A DNA stretch of 64,000 nucleotides from an uncultured Muribaculaceae bacterium. GTDB taxonomy: Bacteria; Bacteroidota; Bacteroidia; Bacteroidales; Muribaculaceae. Made by a program: the position numbers and the translations under genes. The notes beneath the pieces were generated by a model. It saw only the letters and a program-made list of their open reading frames with translations, was not told the origin of the DNA and made no database searches. Location of the stretch: positions 62,001 to 126,000 of the forward strand of contig CAJUDL010000002.1 in the NCBI GenBank assembly GCA_910585285.1. The letters are read 5' to 3'. This document shows positions 44,761 to 53,838 of the stretch, in pieces. How positions within the stretch are numbered: position 1 is the stretch's first letter; each line of letters begins with the position of its first letter.

Positions 44761-46410
44761 TCAGAAGGTTTTGCCGTAAGAGGCGCGATCGAGGGAGCGG
44801 TAGCCGATGGCTTCGGCGATATGGCGAGAAAGAACCGGGGCAGTTACGGCTGCCGCCAAAGCAGAGGATGAGGCTCCTGCTGAGGGGGTTGCCGCGGCTG
44901 AGGCTCCGGGGGCGACGGTGGCGGTGGCTCCGGGGGCGAGGGAGGCGGAGTATTCGAGGTCGGCGATGGTGCGCGCTACGCGCAGGATGCGGTCGAAGGC
45001 GCGCGCTGACATGTTGAGTCGCGTCATCCGCTCTTTGAGCTTGGCAAGACCCTCTGCATCGGGCCAGGCATATTCATGCAAAAGCTTGGAATTCATCTGC
45101 GCGTTACAGTGGATGCCAGGATTGTTGCGGAATCTCTCTTGCTGCACAGCACGCGCCCGCATCACGCGCTCGCGTATGGCTGCCGAGCTTTCCGCCGGCG
45201 TTTTGTCTGCCATGTCATCAAATGCCACCGGCTCTATCTCTACCTGTATGTCAATACGATCGAGAAGCGGACCGGATATCTTGTTCATGTATTTGCTTAC
45301 CTGTCCGGGAGTGCATGTGCAAGGTTTGGCAGGATGACCGTAATACCCGCAGGGACATGGATTCATCGATGCCACAAGCATAAAGCTTGCAGGGTAATTA
45401 ACGGTATATTTTGCTCTCGCCACTGTAATCACCCTATCCTCAATTGGTTGCCTCATAACTTCCAATACATGGCGCGGAAATTCCGGGAATTCATCAAGAA
45501 ACAGGACGCCATTATGGGCAAGTGAAATCTCTCCGGGCATGGGATTCAAGCCTCCACCTACAAGCGCCACGGGAGATACCGTATGGTGAGGGGTGCGGAA
45601 GGGACGGGTGGTCATCAGCATCGAACCTCGCGAGAGTTTTCCTGCTACGGAGTGTATTTTTGTGGTCTCCAACGCCTCCGCCATGCTTAATGGTGGGAGG
45701 ATAGAGGGCAGCCTCTTAGCCATCATCGATTTCCCGGCTCCCGGAGGTCCGACCATCAGTATGTTGTGTCCTCCTGCACATGCCACCTCAAATGCCCTCT
45801 TTACTGATTCCTGACCTTTCACCTCCGAAAAATCGAAATCGAATTCTTCAAATTCACGATTAAATAGCTCCCGGGTATTTATCTTTACCGGTTCAAGCTG
45901 TTCGGAACCTGACAGCAAAGCAGCCACCTGAGCGAGCGATGAAACGCCGAAAACGTCTATCTTATTCACCACGGCAGCTTCCGTGACATTCGCTTCCGGA
46001 ACAATCAGTTTCTTAAAACCCATCTCCCGCGCCTTGATAGCCATCGGCAACGCCCCTTTTACGGGCATTACAGAGCCGTCAAGGCTAAGTTCCCCCATCA
46101 TCATGTAGTCTTCAAGCGCATCGCATTTTATCATCTGTGATGCCGTGAGGAGACCGATTGCAATAGGGAGATCGAATGATGCCCCTTCCTTTCTCTCATC
46201 GGCAGGAGAAAGATTTACAGTGGTTCTGAAATGGGGGAACGTAAAACCGGAATATTTTATAGCCGAGGCGATGCGCTGATAGCTCTCCCTGACAGCCTGA
46301 TCCGCCATGCCGACAATAGAAAATCCGATGCCATTGTCCATTGCCGTCTCAATCGTCACAGGAAAGGCATCGATGCCGTTGATTGCAGCAGAATATACTT
46401 TTGTCAGCAT
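44761..46410 (-). CDS. comM: YifB/ComM family Mg-chelatase-like AAA+ helicase
   Basis: A 549-residue protein. The N-terminal Lon-like domain (1-190) is followed by an AAA+ Mg-chelatase core with Walker A GPPGAGKSMMAKRLP (about 219-233), Walker B LFLDEFPEF, and a four-cysteine zinc motif (NPCPCGYYGHPAKPCTC). The C-terminal Mg_chelatase_C domain carries an unusual insert: between ADLEYS and RHIAEAIGYRSLD lie about 40 Ala/Pro/Gly/Ser residues where relatives have about ten. ComM promotes branch migration in natural transformation. Its leader overlaps a 14-bp repeat array. Confidence 0.92.
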   Translation of the reverse strand: MLTKVYSAAINGIDAFPVTIETAMDNGIGFSIVGMADQAVRESYQRIASAIKYSGFTFPHFRTTVNLSPADERKEGASFDLPIAIGLLTASQMIKCDALEDYMMMGELSLDGSVMPVKGALPMAIKAREMGFKKLIVPEANVTEAAVVNKIDVFGVSSLAQVAALLSGSEQLEPVKINTRELFNREFEEFDFDFSEVKGQESVKRAFEVACAGGHNILMVGPPGAGKSMMAKRLPSILPPLSMAEALETTKIHSVAGKLSRGSMLMTTRPFRTPHHTVSPVALVGGGLNPMPGEISLAHNGVLFLDEFPEFPRHVLEVMRQPIEDRVITVARAKYTVNYPASFMLVASMNPCPCGYYGHPAKPCTCTPGQVSKYMNKISGPLLDRIDIQVEIEPVAFDDMADKTPAESSAAIRERVMRARAVQQERFRNNPGIHCNAQMNSKLLHEYAWPDAEGLAKLKERMTRLNMSARAFDRILRVARTIADLEYSASLAPGATATVAPGASAAATPSAGASSSALAAAVTAPVLSRHIAEAIGYRSLDRASYGKTF

Positions 46411-46418
46411 AGCATTTC

Positions 46419-46471
46419 ACTTTTTACTTCTTACTTTTTACTCATCACTTTTTACTCATCACTTATCACTT
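46419..46471 (-). repeat. 14-bp tandem repeat spanning a stop codon
   Basis: Plus-strand unit TTTTTACTCATCAC at 46435-46448 and 46449-46462, with partial copies on both sides. On the minus strand it encodes the last residues (ISDE) and stop of the upstream lipoprotein gene and runs towards the comM ATG. Confidence 0.85.
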
Positions 46472-47507
46472 TCCGAAAAAGACTGTCGGCATCATGAGGA
46501 TCATCTCCGGCATATTTCTCCTTCCCTTTTGAATCGAATACAATAAACCAGGGAGTGCGACCCACACCTGCCCGCATCATCACCGAATCAGTTTCTCCAC
46601 GAAAATTCCATCCTCTTACCACTTTTGCCAAAGAATCTCTTCTAACCGCAGATTGCCATGCGATTGAATCCGGATCGAAACATACATCCGCTATCACACG
46701 CGCTGCCGAATCCGGGAATTCTTTCGCGAGATCTTTTAATATTCCTATGCCTTCATTTCGTTCGGCATCACCCTCCCGCCAGAAATACAGCAGCATCGGT
46801 TTCTTCCCAAGCATCAGAGTATCAACTCCGTTGCCATAAGTATGCAAAATAATCGAGTTAAGTTTATCTGTGAAAACGGGTGCGTCTTTCAAAAGATCCG
46901 ACCGGCTTACAAGCTGCATCCATTTTGGTTCCAGTGCTTTACCTTCCAATAATTTCCAGAGCTTATGGAAAGTCGCCTCATCAGCGCGTCGGTCATAATA
47001 TATCAGGAGGAGGAGGGTCGACAGAGGTTTATCAGGATTTTTTTTCACATAATCGCTCACAGCCTTGTTAATTTTTTTCGGATCTCCCGAAGCGAGGGAG
47101 CTACGACTGTCGAGACGCCACTGACTCCATTCCTCTGTAAGCTTATTGCCTGATATCTGCCACGAAAACGGATCACTGCTGTCGCCCGTGATTTTAATTT
47201 TATCTCCCCTTTCCGCATAAAAAGCAGCCCGAGGCACTGATCCCGATTCCATTATGAAAACAATAGTCGGATTACGGGTAGCGCATATCATCTGCACTTT
47301 CCCCTGCTGCACAGCCGCCACTGTTTCCACAAACCATCCTTTCGCAGGATCCGACGCGTAATAGATCATCTTATATGCGTCGTTTACATTCTTCGGCAAC
47401 TGAAAATCAACCTTTACCTCATTCTTCACGCATCCCCCCAATGCGATAAGCACAAAGAGAAGTAAAAATTTCGCTATATATTTATGGCTTATGCCTTTCA
47501 TATCCAT
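46452..47507 (-). CDS. Thioredoxin-fold lipoprotein without CxxC
   Basis: A 351-residue protein with lipobox LGGCVKN. Residues 30-130 form a DUF4369-like beta domain (VQMICATRNPTIVFIMES, YAERGDKIKITGDSS), then a helical middle. From about 225 a thioredoxin-like domain runs (KKPMLLYFWREGD, GVGRTPWFIVFDSKGKE with the cis-Pro). The redox CxxC is replaced by WREGDAE, so disulphide chemistry is unlikely. Bacteroidetes encode many such envelope proteins; the role is unknown. Its stop codon lies within a tandem repeat. Confidence 0.8.
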   Translation of the reverse strand: MDMKGISHKYIAKFLLLFVLIALGGCVKNEVKVDFQLPKNVNDAYKMIYYASDPAKGWFVETVAAVQQGKVQMICATRNPTIVFIMESGSVPRAAFYAERGDKIKITGDSSDPFSWQISGNKLTEEWSQWRLDSRSSLASGDPKKINKAVSDYVKKNPDKPLSTLLLLIYYDRRADEATFHKLWKLLEGKALEPKWMQLVSRSDLLKDAPVFTDKLNSIILHTYGNGVDTLMLGKKPMLLYFWREGDAERNEGIGILKDLAKEFPDSAARVIADVCFDPDSIAWQSAVRRDSLAKVVRGWNFRGETDSVMMRAGVGRTPWFIVFDSKGKEKYAGDDPHDADSLFRKVISDE

Positions 47508-47573
47508 TTAGATTTATGATGTTTTTCAAACCTGATTTGCACTTAAACAACTTCGATTCCACGAAAATACAAA

Positions 47574-47607
47574 AAAAATGTCTGATATGAAAATATCAGA
47601 CATTTTT
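47574..47607. terminator. Terminator after the WYL regulator
   Basis: A perfect 15-bp stem, arms 47574-47588 and 47593-47607, loop GAAA, with A/T runs on both sides. It lies 29 bases after the 3' end of the WYL gene and before the lipoprotein gene on the minus strand. Confidence 0.85.
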
Positions 47608-47635
47608 ATATTCCGTATTGAAATTATTATTCAAT

Positions 47636-48550
47636 TTATCGAGCATATTTTTCAGACATTCTCCGGATCCTCTCAGCCATTTCATTGCGGAGTTCCTGAG
47701 GACTTACTACCTCCGCATCATCGCCCATCGACAGGATCCTGCGTTTGAATTCCTCTCCCGGCACAAGATGATATTCGAAAATCGAAGAATCATAATCTGC
47801 CATCACCTCCTTCTGTGAATCATGGAGCTGCTGCGTACGGATAAGGTCTCGCGTGCCATCTCCGATACGGAGTCTGATCGTAACAGGCTCCAGCTGGGGA
47901 TCAACATCCATTCCATAGTAATTCTTGAAAAACTTCACGGGTTCGAAGCTCTCATCATACGTGAATTTTATATCCGAAATATCCAGATTTAGAATCCTTG
48001 AGAAATCAAAGACGAGCATATCATCCTTGCCGTGACGTTTGCCGAGGAGATACCAGGAGTTACCCCAGAACCTTACGCAATATGGCTCGATGGTAAATTC
48101 TGTAAGATGATCGGCTGTCATGGGAACGGAGTTCAGTATCTTAACACACACGCCGAGTTCCATAGCCTCAATGGTGGCTGCCAGACCGAACTTCTCATCA
48201 GGATTAACATTTGCGAGCACCCGGGATTGCGCGCTCGAAATATTACTCAAGGCATGAGAATTGCTCAGAGTCTGGAGCATCCAGATCTTAAGCTTCGAAG
48301 AATGCTTTGATTCTCCGCTCTCTGCGATATAATAGTAGTTACCACCCTTACGATTACATGCGATCTTAATACCGAAAAGTCCTTCTACAACTTCACGGTG
48401 ATTATGAAACGTGCGTAGGGCCAATGGCGAACGATCTTCATTCAGCGGAGACCTTTCCCATAGGTTAGAAATCTCTTCGTAGGTTAGTTTACCTGCCTGG
48501 TTGACCACATCTATCAACCACACATATCTTTTAAACAAGTCGCTGGTCAT
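47636..48550 (-). CDS. WYL-domain transcriptional regulator
   Basis: A 304-residue protein. The N-terminal HTH-like region (about 10-65; LTYEEISNLWERS, LALRTFHNHREVVEGLFG) is followed by a WYL domain. Its hallmark reads NSWYLLGKRH, with VFDFSRILNLDISD and FEPVKFFKNYYG, then a C-terminal extension domain (GEEFKRRILSMGDDAEVVSPQELRNEM). WYL regulators sense ligands such as nucleic acids or nucleotides and often control stress or defence genes. No defence genes are adjacent, so its targets cannot be inferred. Confidence 0.88.
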   Translation of the reverse strand: MTSDLFKRYVWLIDVVNQAGKLTYEEISNLWERSPLNEDRSPLALRTFHNHREVVEGLFGIKIACNRKGGNYYYIAESGESKHSSKLKIWMLQTLSNSHALSNISSAQSRVLANVNPDEKFGLAATIEAMELGVCVKILNSVPMTADHLTEFTIEPYCVRFWGNSWYLLGKRHGKDDMLVFDFSRILNLDISDIKFTYDESFEPVKFFKNYYGMDVDPQLEPVTIRLRIGDGTRDLIRTQQLHDSQKEVMADYDSSIFEYHLVPGEEFKRRILSMGDDAEVVSPQELRNEMAERIRRMSEKYAR

Positions 48551-48623
48551 GCCGTTAAAACTACTTGATTATTGTATTATAACTGCTTTAGTATTAGAAA
48601 AGGAACTTTTATCCTTACAAACG

Positions 48624-48655
48624 CAAAATTACTAAAGTTTTTCTAAAATTACAAC
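48624..48655 (-). promoter_or_regulatory. Possible promoter of the WYL regulator
   Basis: On the minus strand TAATTTTG (48631-48624) lies 20 bases from GTTG (48655-48652), one mismatch from the TTTG -33 element. Confidence 0.4.
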
Positions 48656-48686
48656 AATGGACCGCACCAAAAGGCACGATCCATTG
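48655..48686. terminator. Hairpin terminator downstream of the GDP-mannose gene
   Basis: CAATGGACCGCACC (48655-48668) pairs with GGCACGATCCATTG (48673-48686), allowing G-U pairs in RNA, around loop AAAA. T-rich sequence lies on both sides. It is placed to end the mannose-1-phosphate guanylyltransferase transcript. Confidence 0.6.
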
Positions 48687-48802
48687 CATTTTTGTATCGT
48701 TTTAAATAGCAAAAGTTCTGTTTTATACAATTATTGCAACAATTTGTCACATTTTATTGCCAAAACATCTTCACAATTCAGGACACAAAATCAAGAAGCT
48801 GC

Positions 48803-49888
48803 CTAAACATAATCTTCTCCAAATCGAGTGCGCACATCATTCACAATGTTCCGGATTCTCTGCTCCTCATCGATTGGATATATCAGAAGGGCGTTCCCGT
48901 TTTCAGCAACAATATAATTGTCGAGTCCGGCTGCAACCACGATCTTGTCTTTGCCCACAGCAAATATATTATTCTTGCAGTCATAAGTCAGGACTTTGCA
49001 ATTCTGGGTCACATTCCCCTCCTGATTGTGGGGAGATGCATCATAAAGCGCTTTCCAAGAGCCAAGATCGCTCCAACCAAGATCTGCAGTCTTCACATAA
49101 ACATTGTCAGCCTTCTCCATGATGGCATAATCAATGGAAATTGAGGGGGTATTGGGGAATGATGCATTTATGAAAGACATCTCGCCCGGCGTACCATAAA
49201 CTCCAACTCCGGCATTGAACACTGCTGCTGTCTCCCTGTCATATTTGTCAAAAGCTTTCAGGATGCTGTCGGTCCTCCAGAGAAATATGCCGGCATTCCA
49301 GAAAAACTCACCGGTTGAAAGGAACACCTTTGCCATTTCCAGATTCGGCTTTTCAGTAAAAGATTTGACCTTGCAAATACCGGAGAAACCATCTACGGGA
49401 TGTCCTTGCTGAATATAGCCGTATCCCGTTGCCGGACTTGTAGGCTTTATGCCGAGCGTAAGCAAGCGGTCTCCTTTTTCCACGAATTCAAAGCCCTCTT
49501 CGAGAGTCTTCCTGAACGCCTCCTCCTTGAGAATAAGATGGTCAGATGGCAACGTTACGATGGATGCCTCAGGATCAAGAGCCTGAATATGACGCGATGC
49601 CCAGCAAACGCATGGAGCGGTATTGCGGCGTGCCGGCTCAAGAAGGATGTTGCTTTCTTTTATATCCGGCAATTGCTCCCTAATTATCGACGCATACGCG
49701 CTGTTTGTCACAAGGATAATTCTCGATGGGTCAACAATCGGAGTGATGCGGTCAACCGTAAGCTGCAACAGACTGCGACCCGTGCCGAAAAAATCCAAAA
49801 ACTGTTTGGGCATGCCGCTGCGGCTGAAAGGCCAGAAGCGTGTGCCGACGCCGCCACACATAATGACGCAATATCTATGGGGATTCAT
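48803..49888 (-). CDS. manC: Mannose-1-phosphate guanylyltransferase
   Basis: A 361-residue nucleotidyltransferase that makes GDP-mannose from mannose-1-phosphate and GTP for surface glycans. Signature MCGGVGTRFWPFSRSGMPKQF lies at residues 10-30, ILLEPARRNTAPC near 75-87, and SLPSDHL-equivalent VTLPSDHLI near 108-116, with FTEKPNLEMA and FWNAGIFLWR further on. It is the single-domain form, without the phosphomannose isomerase half. No glycan cluster surrounds it; the upstream gene is a phosphate transporter. Confidence 0.92.
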   Translation of the reverse strand: MNPHRYCVIMCGGVGTRFWPFSRSGMPKQFLDFFGTGRSLLQLTVDRITPIVDPSRIILVTNSAYASIIREQLPDIKESNILLEPARRNTAPCVCWASRHIQALDPEASIVTLPSDHLILKEEAFRKTLEEGFEFVEKGDRLLTLGIKPTSPATGYGYIQQGHPVDGFSGICKVKSFTEKPNLEMAKVFLSTGEFFWNAGIFLWRTDSILKAFDKYDRETAAVFNAGVGVYGTPGEMSFINASFPNTPSISIDYAIMEKADNVYVKTADLGWSDLGSWKALYDASPHNQEGNVTQNCKVLTYDCKNNIFAVGKDKIVVAAGLDNYIVAENGNALLIYPIDEEQRIRNIVNDVRTRFGEDYV

Positions 49889-49934
49889 CTTTTATAATGT
49901 TAAATGTGTAATGAATAATGTTTAATTTTTTTGA

Positions 49935-50034
49935 GGTTTTAGGCTTTAGGTTTTAGGCTTTAGAAAGCTTCGCCTAATGCCAAATACCAAATACCTAACG
50001 CCTAATGCCTAACGCCTAACGCCTAATGCCTAAA
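49935..50034. repeat. TTAGGC-type imperfect inverted repeat block
   Basis: The left half repeats TTTTAGGCTTTAGG. The right half, in reverse complement, repeats TTAGGCATTAGGCGTTAGG. The centre holds AAGCTTCGCCTAA. The block starts 5 bases after the transporter stop codon (minus strand) and can form a long hairpin. Confidence 0.8.
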
Positions 50035-50038
50035 AAGA

Positions 50039-51826
50039 TTAATCCAACACCGGCTTGAACTGATGCTTGACACCTTCCACTACATTTAGCATATAGTCAC
50101 CAAGTTTCTCAGCCTCGCCAATAAGATCCATGAAGAATATACCTTCCTGATAATCATATTCCTTATTGTTGATATTGAAGATATTGCCATCGCGAAGCTT
50201 ATTGCGAAGATTATTGATTTCCCGCTCTTTGTTATAGGCGGCAACAACTTTCGAACTGTCTGGTGTCTCCATCTCTTCAAGAAGACCAAGCATATTCTTC
50301 ATGGCATCTGTCACCATATCGAACATCTGATCTATCTCATGCATCACCGGTGGCGCAAAATTCACATGATTCTGCACCTTGCGCTGCAAGGTCTTAGCTA
50401 CGTTGAAACAGCCGTCGGCAATCGATTCGATCTCGCTGATGATTCTGAGCATACCGGAAATCCTCATCTTACCTTCAGGACTCAGACGACCCTCAGCCAC
50501 TTTATTCAGATAGCTGCCAATCTCGATTTCCATTCTGTCGGAAATCTCTTCATATTTCTCCATGCGGCTGTAAATCTCTGTATACTTATCCTCCTTCGGA
50601 TCTGTATGGATTAACTCACGTGCCATACCGAGCATCCGGTCCACACGTTGACCATAAAGCACAATCTCTTTCTGTGCCTGCGTGATGTTAAGCTCGGAAG
50701 CCGACAGGATTCCGCGACCAATATATTTGAGTGTGAATTCTTCCTCTTCGTCTTTATGACGGGTAGGCATGATCCAGCACACAATCTTGACATAAAGTTT
50801 CGTGAACCAAATCATCACAAGCAGGTTGCATGCATTGAACACCGTTGGGAACATTGCCAGACCAAAAGCGATGCAGCTCTGTGCGCGGGAGGTCAATCCT
50901 CCTTTCTCCGTGAAGAGCGTTGTGTCGCGCATACCGGCTTCCTGCGCCTCACTGATATCCAGGGGATTCATACCGTCGCATGCCTTCGTAATATCAGCTA
51001 CAAGCTCGCAGAAAGGATGGAAAATACACAACACGATAAGCGATCCAAGCACATTAAACAATACATGTCCCATAGCTGTGCGCTTGGCAGCGAGATTACC
51101 GCTCAGCGATGCCAGCACAGGAGTGATTGTTGTTCCTATATTTCCGCCAAGAATAATTGCACATCCCAAAGAGAAGGATATCCAACCCTGAGAACACATG
51201 ATCAACGTGATGGCAAATGTGGCGGCAGAACTCTGCGCCACCATAGTCACAACAATACCGATAATGAAGAAAATCAATATGGATCCGACACCGAGCGTGG
51301 TGTAATTGGTTAGGAACTCAAGCATTCCCGGATTCTCCTGAAGATTGGGCACATATTTGCTGATAAGGTCAAGACCCATAAACAGGAAGCAGAACCCAAT
51401 CAAGAACTCACCGAAGCTCTTGTATCCGCTTTTCTTCATGAACAGCATCGGAACGCCAATCGCCAGCAACAGAATGCTATAATCCGAAATACTGACCTCG
51501 AATGAGAATGCCGAGATAATCCATGTTGTAGCGGTGGTACCCACGTTAGCTCCGAAAATTACAGCCATCGACTGCTGGAGACTCATCAGCCCCGCATTTA
51601 CGAAGCTGACAACCATAACCGTCGAAGCACTCGAACTCTGGATAAGGGCTGTGATCAGGATTCCGGTCATAACGCCGGTTACCCTGTTTTTAGTCATGGC
51701 GCCAAGAATATTGCGCAGACGATCGCCTGCCACTTTCTGCAAGCCCTCACTCATAACCTTCATTCCATAAAGGAATAGGCAAACGGATCCTAATAGGCTG
51801 ATAAAATCAACAACTGTATAATTCAT
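50039..51826 (-). CDS. Na+/phosphate cotransporter with PhoU-like C-terminus
   Basis: A 595-residue membrane protein. It carries two inverted Na_Pi_cotrans repeats with the QSSSAS (TALIQSSSASTVMVVSFVNAG) and QSSAAT (VAQSSAATFAITLIM) motifs that line the transport path, about eight membrane segments in residues 1-360. A cytoplasmic helical PhoU-like domain runs over about 390-590 (KEIVLYGQRVDRML, GMLRIISEIESIADGCFNVA). It imports phosphate using a sodium gradient. A TAATTTTG box upstream (51900-51907, minus) may be its promoter. Confidence 0.92.
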   Translation of the reverse strand: MNYTVVDFISLLGSVCLFLYGMKVMSEGLQKVAGDRLRNILGAMTKNRVTGVMTGILITALIQSSSASTVMVVSFVNAGLMSLQQSMAVIFGANVGTTATTWIISAFSFEVSISDYSILLLAIGVPMLFMKKSGYKSFGEFLIGFCFLFMGLDLISKYVPNLQENPGMLEFLTNYTTLGVGSILIFFIIGIVVTMVAQSSAATFAITLIMCSQGWISFSLGCAIILGGNIGTTITPVLASLSGNLAAKRTAMGHVLFNVLGSLIVLCIFHPFCELVADITKACDGMNPLDISEAQEAGMRDTTLFTEKGGLTSRAQSCIAFGLAMFPTVFNACNLLVMIWFTKLYVKIVCWIMPTRHKDEEEEFTLKYIGRGILSASELNITQAQKEIVLYGQRVDRMLGMARELIHTDPKEDKYTEIYSRMEKYEEISDRMEIEIGSYLNKVAEGRLSPEGKMRISGMLRIISEIESIADGCFNVAKTLQRKVQNHVNFAPPVMHEIDQMFDMVTDAMKNMLGLLEEMETPDSSKVVAAYNKEREINNLRNKLRDGNIFNINNKEYDYQEGIFFMDLIGEAEKLGDYMLNVVEGVKHQFKPVLD

Positions 51827-51967
51827 CGATAAATCGGTTGCGTATGTTTCAACTATTAAAATTAAAACAGATAATAATATCTATTCATTTCAATTTTTGC
51901 AAAATTACGGAAATATTTCGATAATTTTATTAATTTTACTCTCGAATTCACCGATTTTTTTATACCC

Positions 51968-52561
51968 ATGGAAATATCTTATCTTTTCCCCAAAGATTCA
52001 GACACGATTTCTGATAGAGACCTCAGCCAGACTGTGCCGTTCTCCACATTCAATTCTTCAACCTCGCGCCTGCGCCCGCTGACGGCAATTGTTGCCATGG
52101 CAAAAGACAGGGCAATCGGCAGAAACGGTTCCCTCCCCTGGAGGCTTCCTGAAGATCTGGCTCATTTCAAATCCACAACCATGGGGCATCCCATCATCAT
52201 GGGGCGTAAAACCTGGGAGTCTCTTCCGAAACGGCCTCTCCCTGGACGCCGGAACATCGTGATTTCTCGCAATGCGGATTACAAAGCTGAAGGAGCCGAA
52301 GTATTTCCAGCTATCGAAGATGCGATTGCAGCTTGCGAAATGACGGAATCACCGGTGATAATAGGCGGTTCTCAATTATACCACTCAGCTCTTCCCTATT
52401 GCACAGAATTGATAATCACAGAAATAGACACGACTATACCCGATGCCGACACCCATTTTCCCGACCTTGATAAAAACGACTGGCAAATGGTATCGGCTTC
52501 AGAACCGTCAATTTCAAAAACCGGTCTTTTATATAGATTTGTCATATATCGCAGGAAATGA
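51968..52561 (+). CDS. folA: Dihydrofolate reductase with N-terminal extension
   Basis: A 197-residue enzyme that reduces dihydrofolate with NADPH. Core motifs: LTAIVAMAKDRAIGRNGSLPW, LPEDLAHFKSTTMG with catalytic Asp, IIMGRKTWESLP, RRNIVISRN, VIIGGSQLY. The DHFR fold needs the strand before MAKD, so the internal ATG at 52097 cannot be the start. The ATG at 51968 leaves about 37 extra residues (MEISYLFPKDSDTISDRDLS) absent from typical DHFRs. They do not look like a signal peptide. It overlaps the next gene by 4 bases (ATGA). Confidence 0.92.
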   Translation: MEISYLFPKDSDTISDRDLSQTVPFSTFNSSTSRLRPLTAIVAMAKDRAIGRNGSLPWRLPEDLAHFKSTTMGHPIIMGRKTWESLPKRPLPGRRNIVISRNADYKAEGAEVFPAIEDAIAACEMTESPVIIGGSQLYHSALPYCTELIITEIDTTIPDADTHFPDLDKNDWQMVSASEPSISKTGLLYRFVIYRRK

Positions 52562-53820
52562 AAATAGCACTCCTTTGCAAATCTGACTCCACGGGAGGAG
52601 CCGCAGTGGTGACTTTCAGGCTGATGAATGCTTTACGACGGAAAGGCATCGACGCACGCATGATTGTGGCTGAGAAAAAGTCTGATTCTCCATGGGTTAT
52701 AGAAGCGGCATCAGGAAATTCAGTCCGCTTCCCTTTTATCGCCGAAAGACTAAGAATATTTTTCGCCAACGGATTTAACAGAAAGACCCTTTTTCAGATA
52801 GACACAGCGTCAGATGGCGTTCCTTTGCATCGCATCCCATTCATCAAGGAGGCTGATTTCATTTGCCTGAATTGGGTGAACCAAGGAATGCTTTCAATCA
52901 AGGGGCTAAGAAAACTCGCCGCCATTGGCAAGCCATTGGTCTGGACAATGCACGACATGTGGAACATGACCGGTATTTGTCATCATGCGGGCTCCTGCCG
53001 TCATTTCCTTAGCTCCGGCGGAGAATGCGGCAACTGCCCTCTTCTCGGAAACAGGGCTGCCGCAAATGATATCTCCCACAAAACCTGGCTGCGCAAACAA
53101 AAACTCTACGCCGAAACAGACATACATTTCGTGGCGGTAAGCAACTGGCTCGCCGAGACAGCACGCCGTTCATCTTTAATGAAAGATGCCAATATATCCG
53201 TAATACCCAATGCATTCCCGATAAACGCATCTACACTTAAGAACCTGAAGGAAGATTCATTATCTGATTCCTCACCCTTAAAAAAGATAATTTTCGGCGC
53301 TGCCCGCATAGACGATCCTGTTAAAGGGCATCATACTCTGGTCGAGGCAACCCGGATTCTGGCAGAAAAATATCCGGAGGAATCAAAGAATCTCGAGCTT
53401 GTCACATTCGGCACACTTAAAGACCCCGAAGCTTTGAAAGATGTGGCAATACGCCACAAACACCTTGGTCGCATTTCTCCGGAGGAGATACGCGCCGTAT
53501 ATGAATCCGGCGCGGTGGTGGTATCAACATCCGCATGGGAAACCCTTCCGGGCACTCTCATAGAGGGACAGGCATGGGGATGCGTGCCTGTAGCTCTAAA
53601 TCACGGAGGACAACCGGATATCATCGACCACACGCAAACCGGCTATCTTGCTCCATGGAGCGATGACGTAAAAGAGAATGCCCTCCGCATAGCGGAAGGC
53701 ATTATATGGGGTCTAAAAAACCGGGATACTGTAAAAGACCGGATGCAACGTTCGGTAATTGAAAAATTTGCCGAAGATTCAGTTGCTGATCAATACCTAC
53801 AGCTTTTCAAGAATCTGTAA
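52558..53820 (+). CDS. Family 4 (GT-B) glycosyltransferase
   Basis: A 420-residue GT-B enzyme. The N-terminal domain has STGGAAVVTFRLMNALRRKGIDA and WTMHDMWNMTGICHHAG, followed by a Cys-rich loop (CRHFLSSGGECGNCPLLG) typical of a capsule/O-antigen subgroup. The C-terminal donor domain has GAARIDDPVKGHHTLVEA, VVVSTSAWETLPGTLIEGQAWG and PDIIDHTQTGYL. It probably adds a hexose to a surface polysaccharide or lipid. Its start overlaps the folA stop, an unusual pairing suggesting translational coupling rather than shared pathway. Confidence 0.9.
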   Translation: MKIALLCKSDSTGGAAVVTFRLMNALRRKGIDARMIVAEKKSDSPWVIEAASGNSVRFPFIAERLRIFFANGFNRKTLFQIDTASDGVPLHRIPFIKEADFICLNWVNQGMLSIKGLRKLAAIGKPLVWTMHDMWNMTGICHHAGSCRHFLSSGGECGNCPLLGNRAAANDISHKTWLRKQKLYAETDIHFVAVSNWLAETARRSSLMKDANISVIPNAFPINASTLKNLKEDSLSDSSPLKKIIFGAARIDDPVKGHHTLVEATRILAEKYPEESKNLELVTFGTLKDPEALKDVAIRHKHLGRISPEEIRAVYESGAVVVSTSAWETLPGTLIEGQAWGCVPVALNHGGQPDIIDHTQTGYLAPWSDDVKENALRIAEGIIWGLKNRDTVKDRMQRSVIEKFAEDSVADQYLQLFKNL

Positions 53821-53838
53821 CATCCTACTTTCCAGCCT

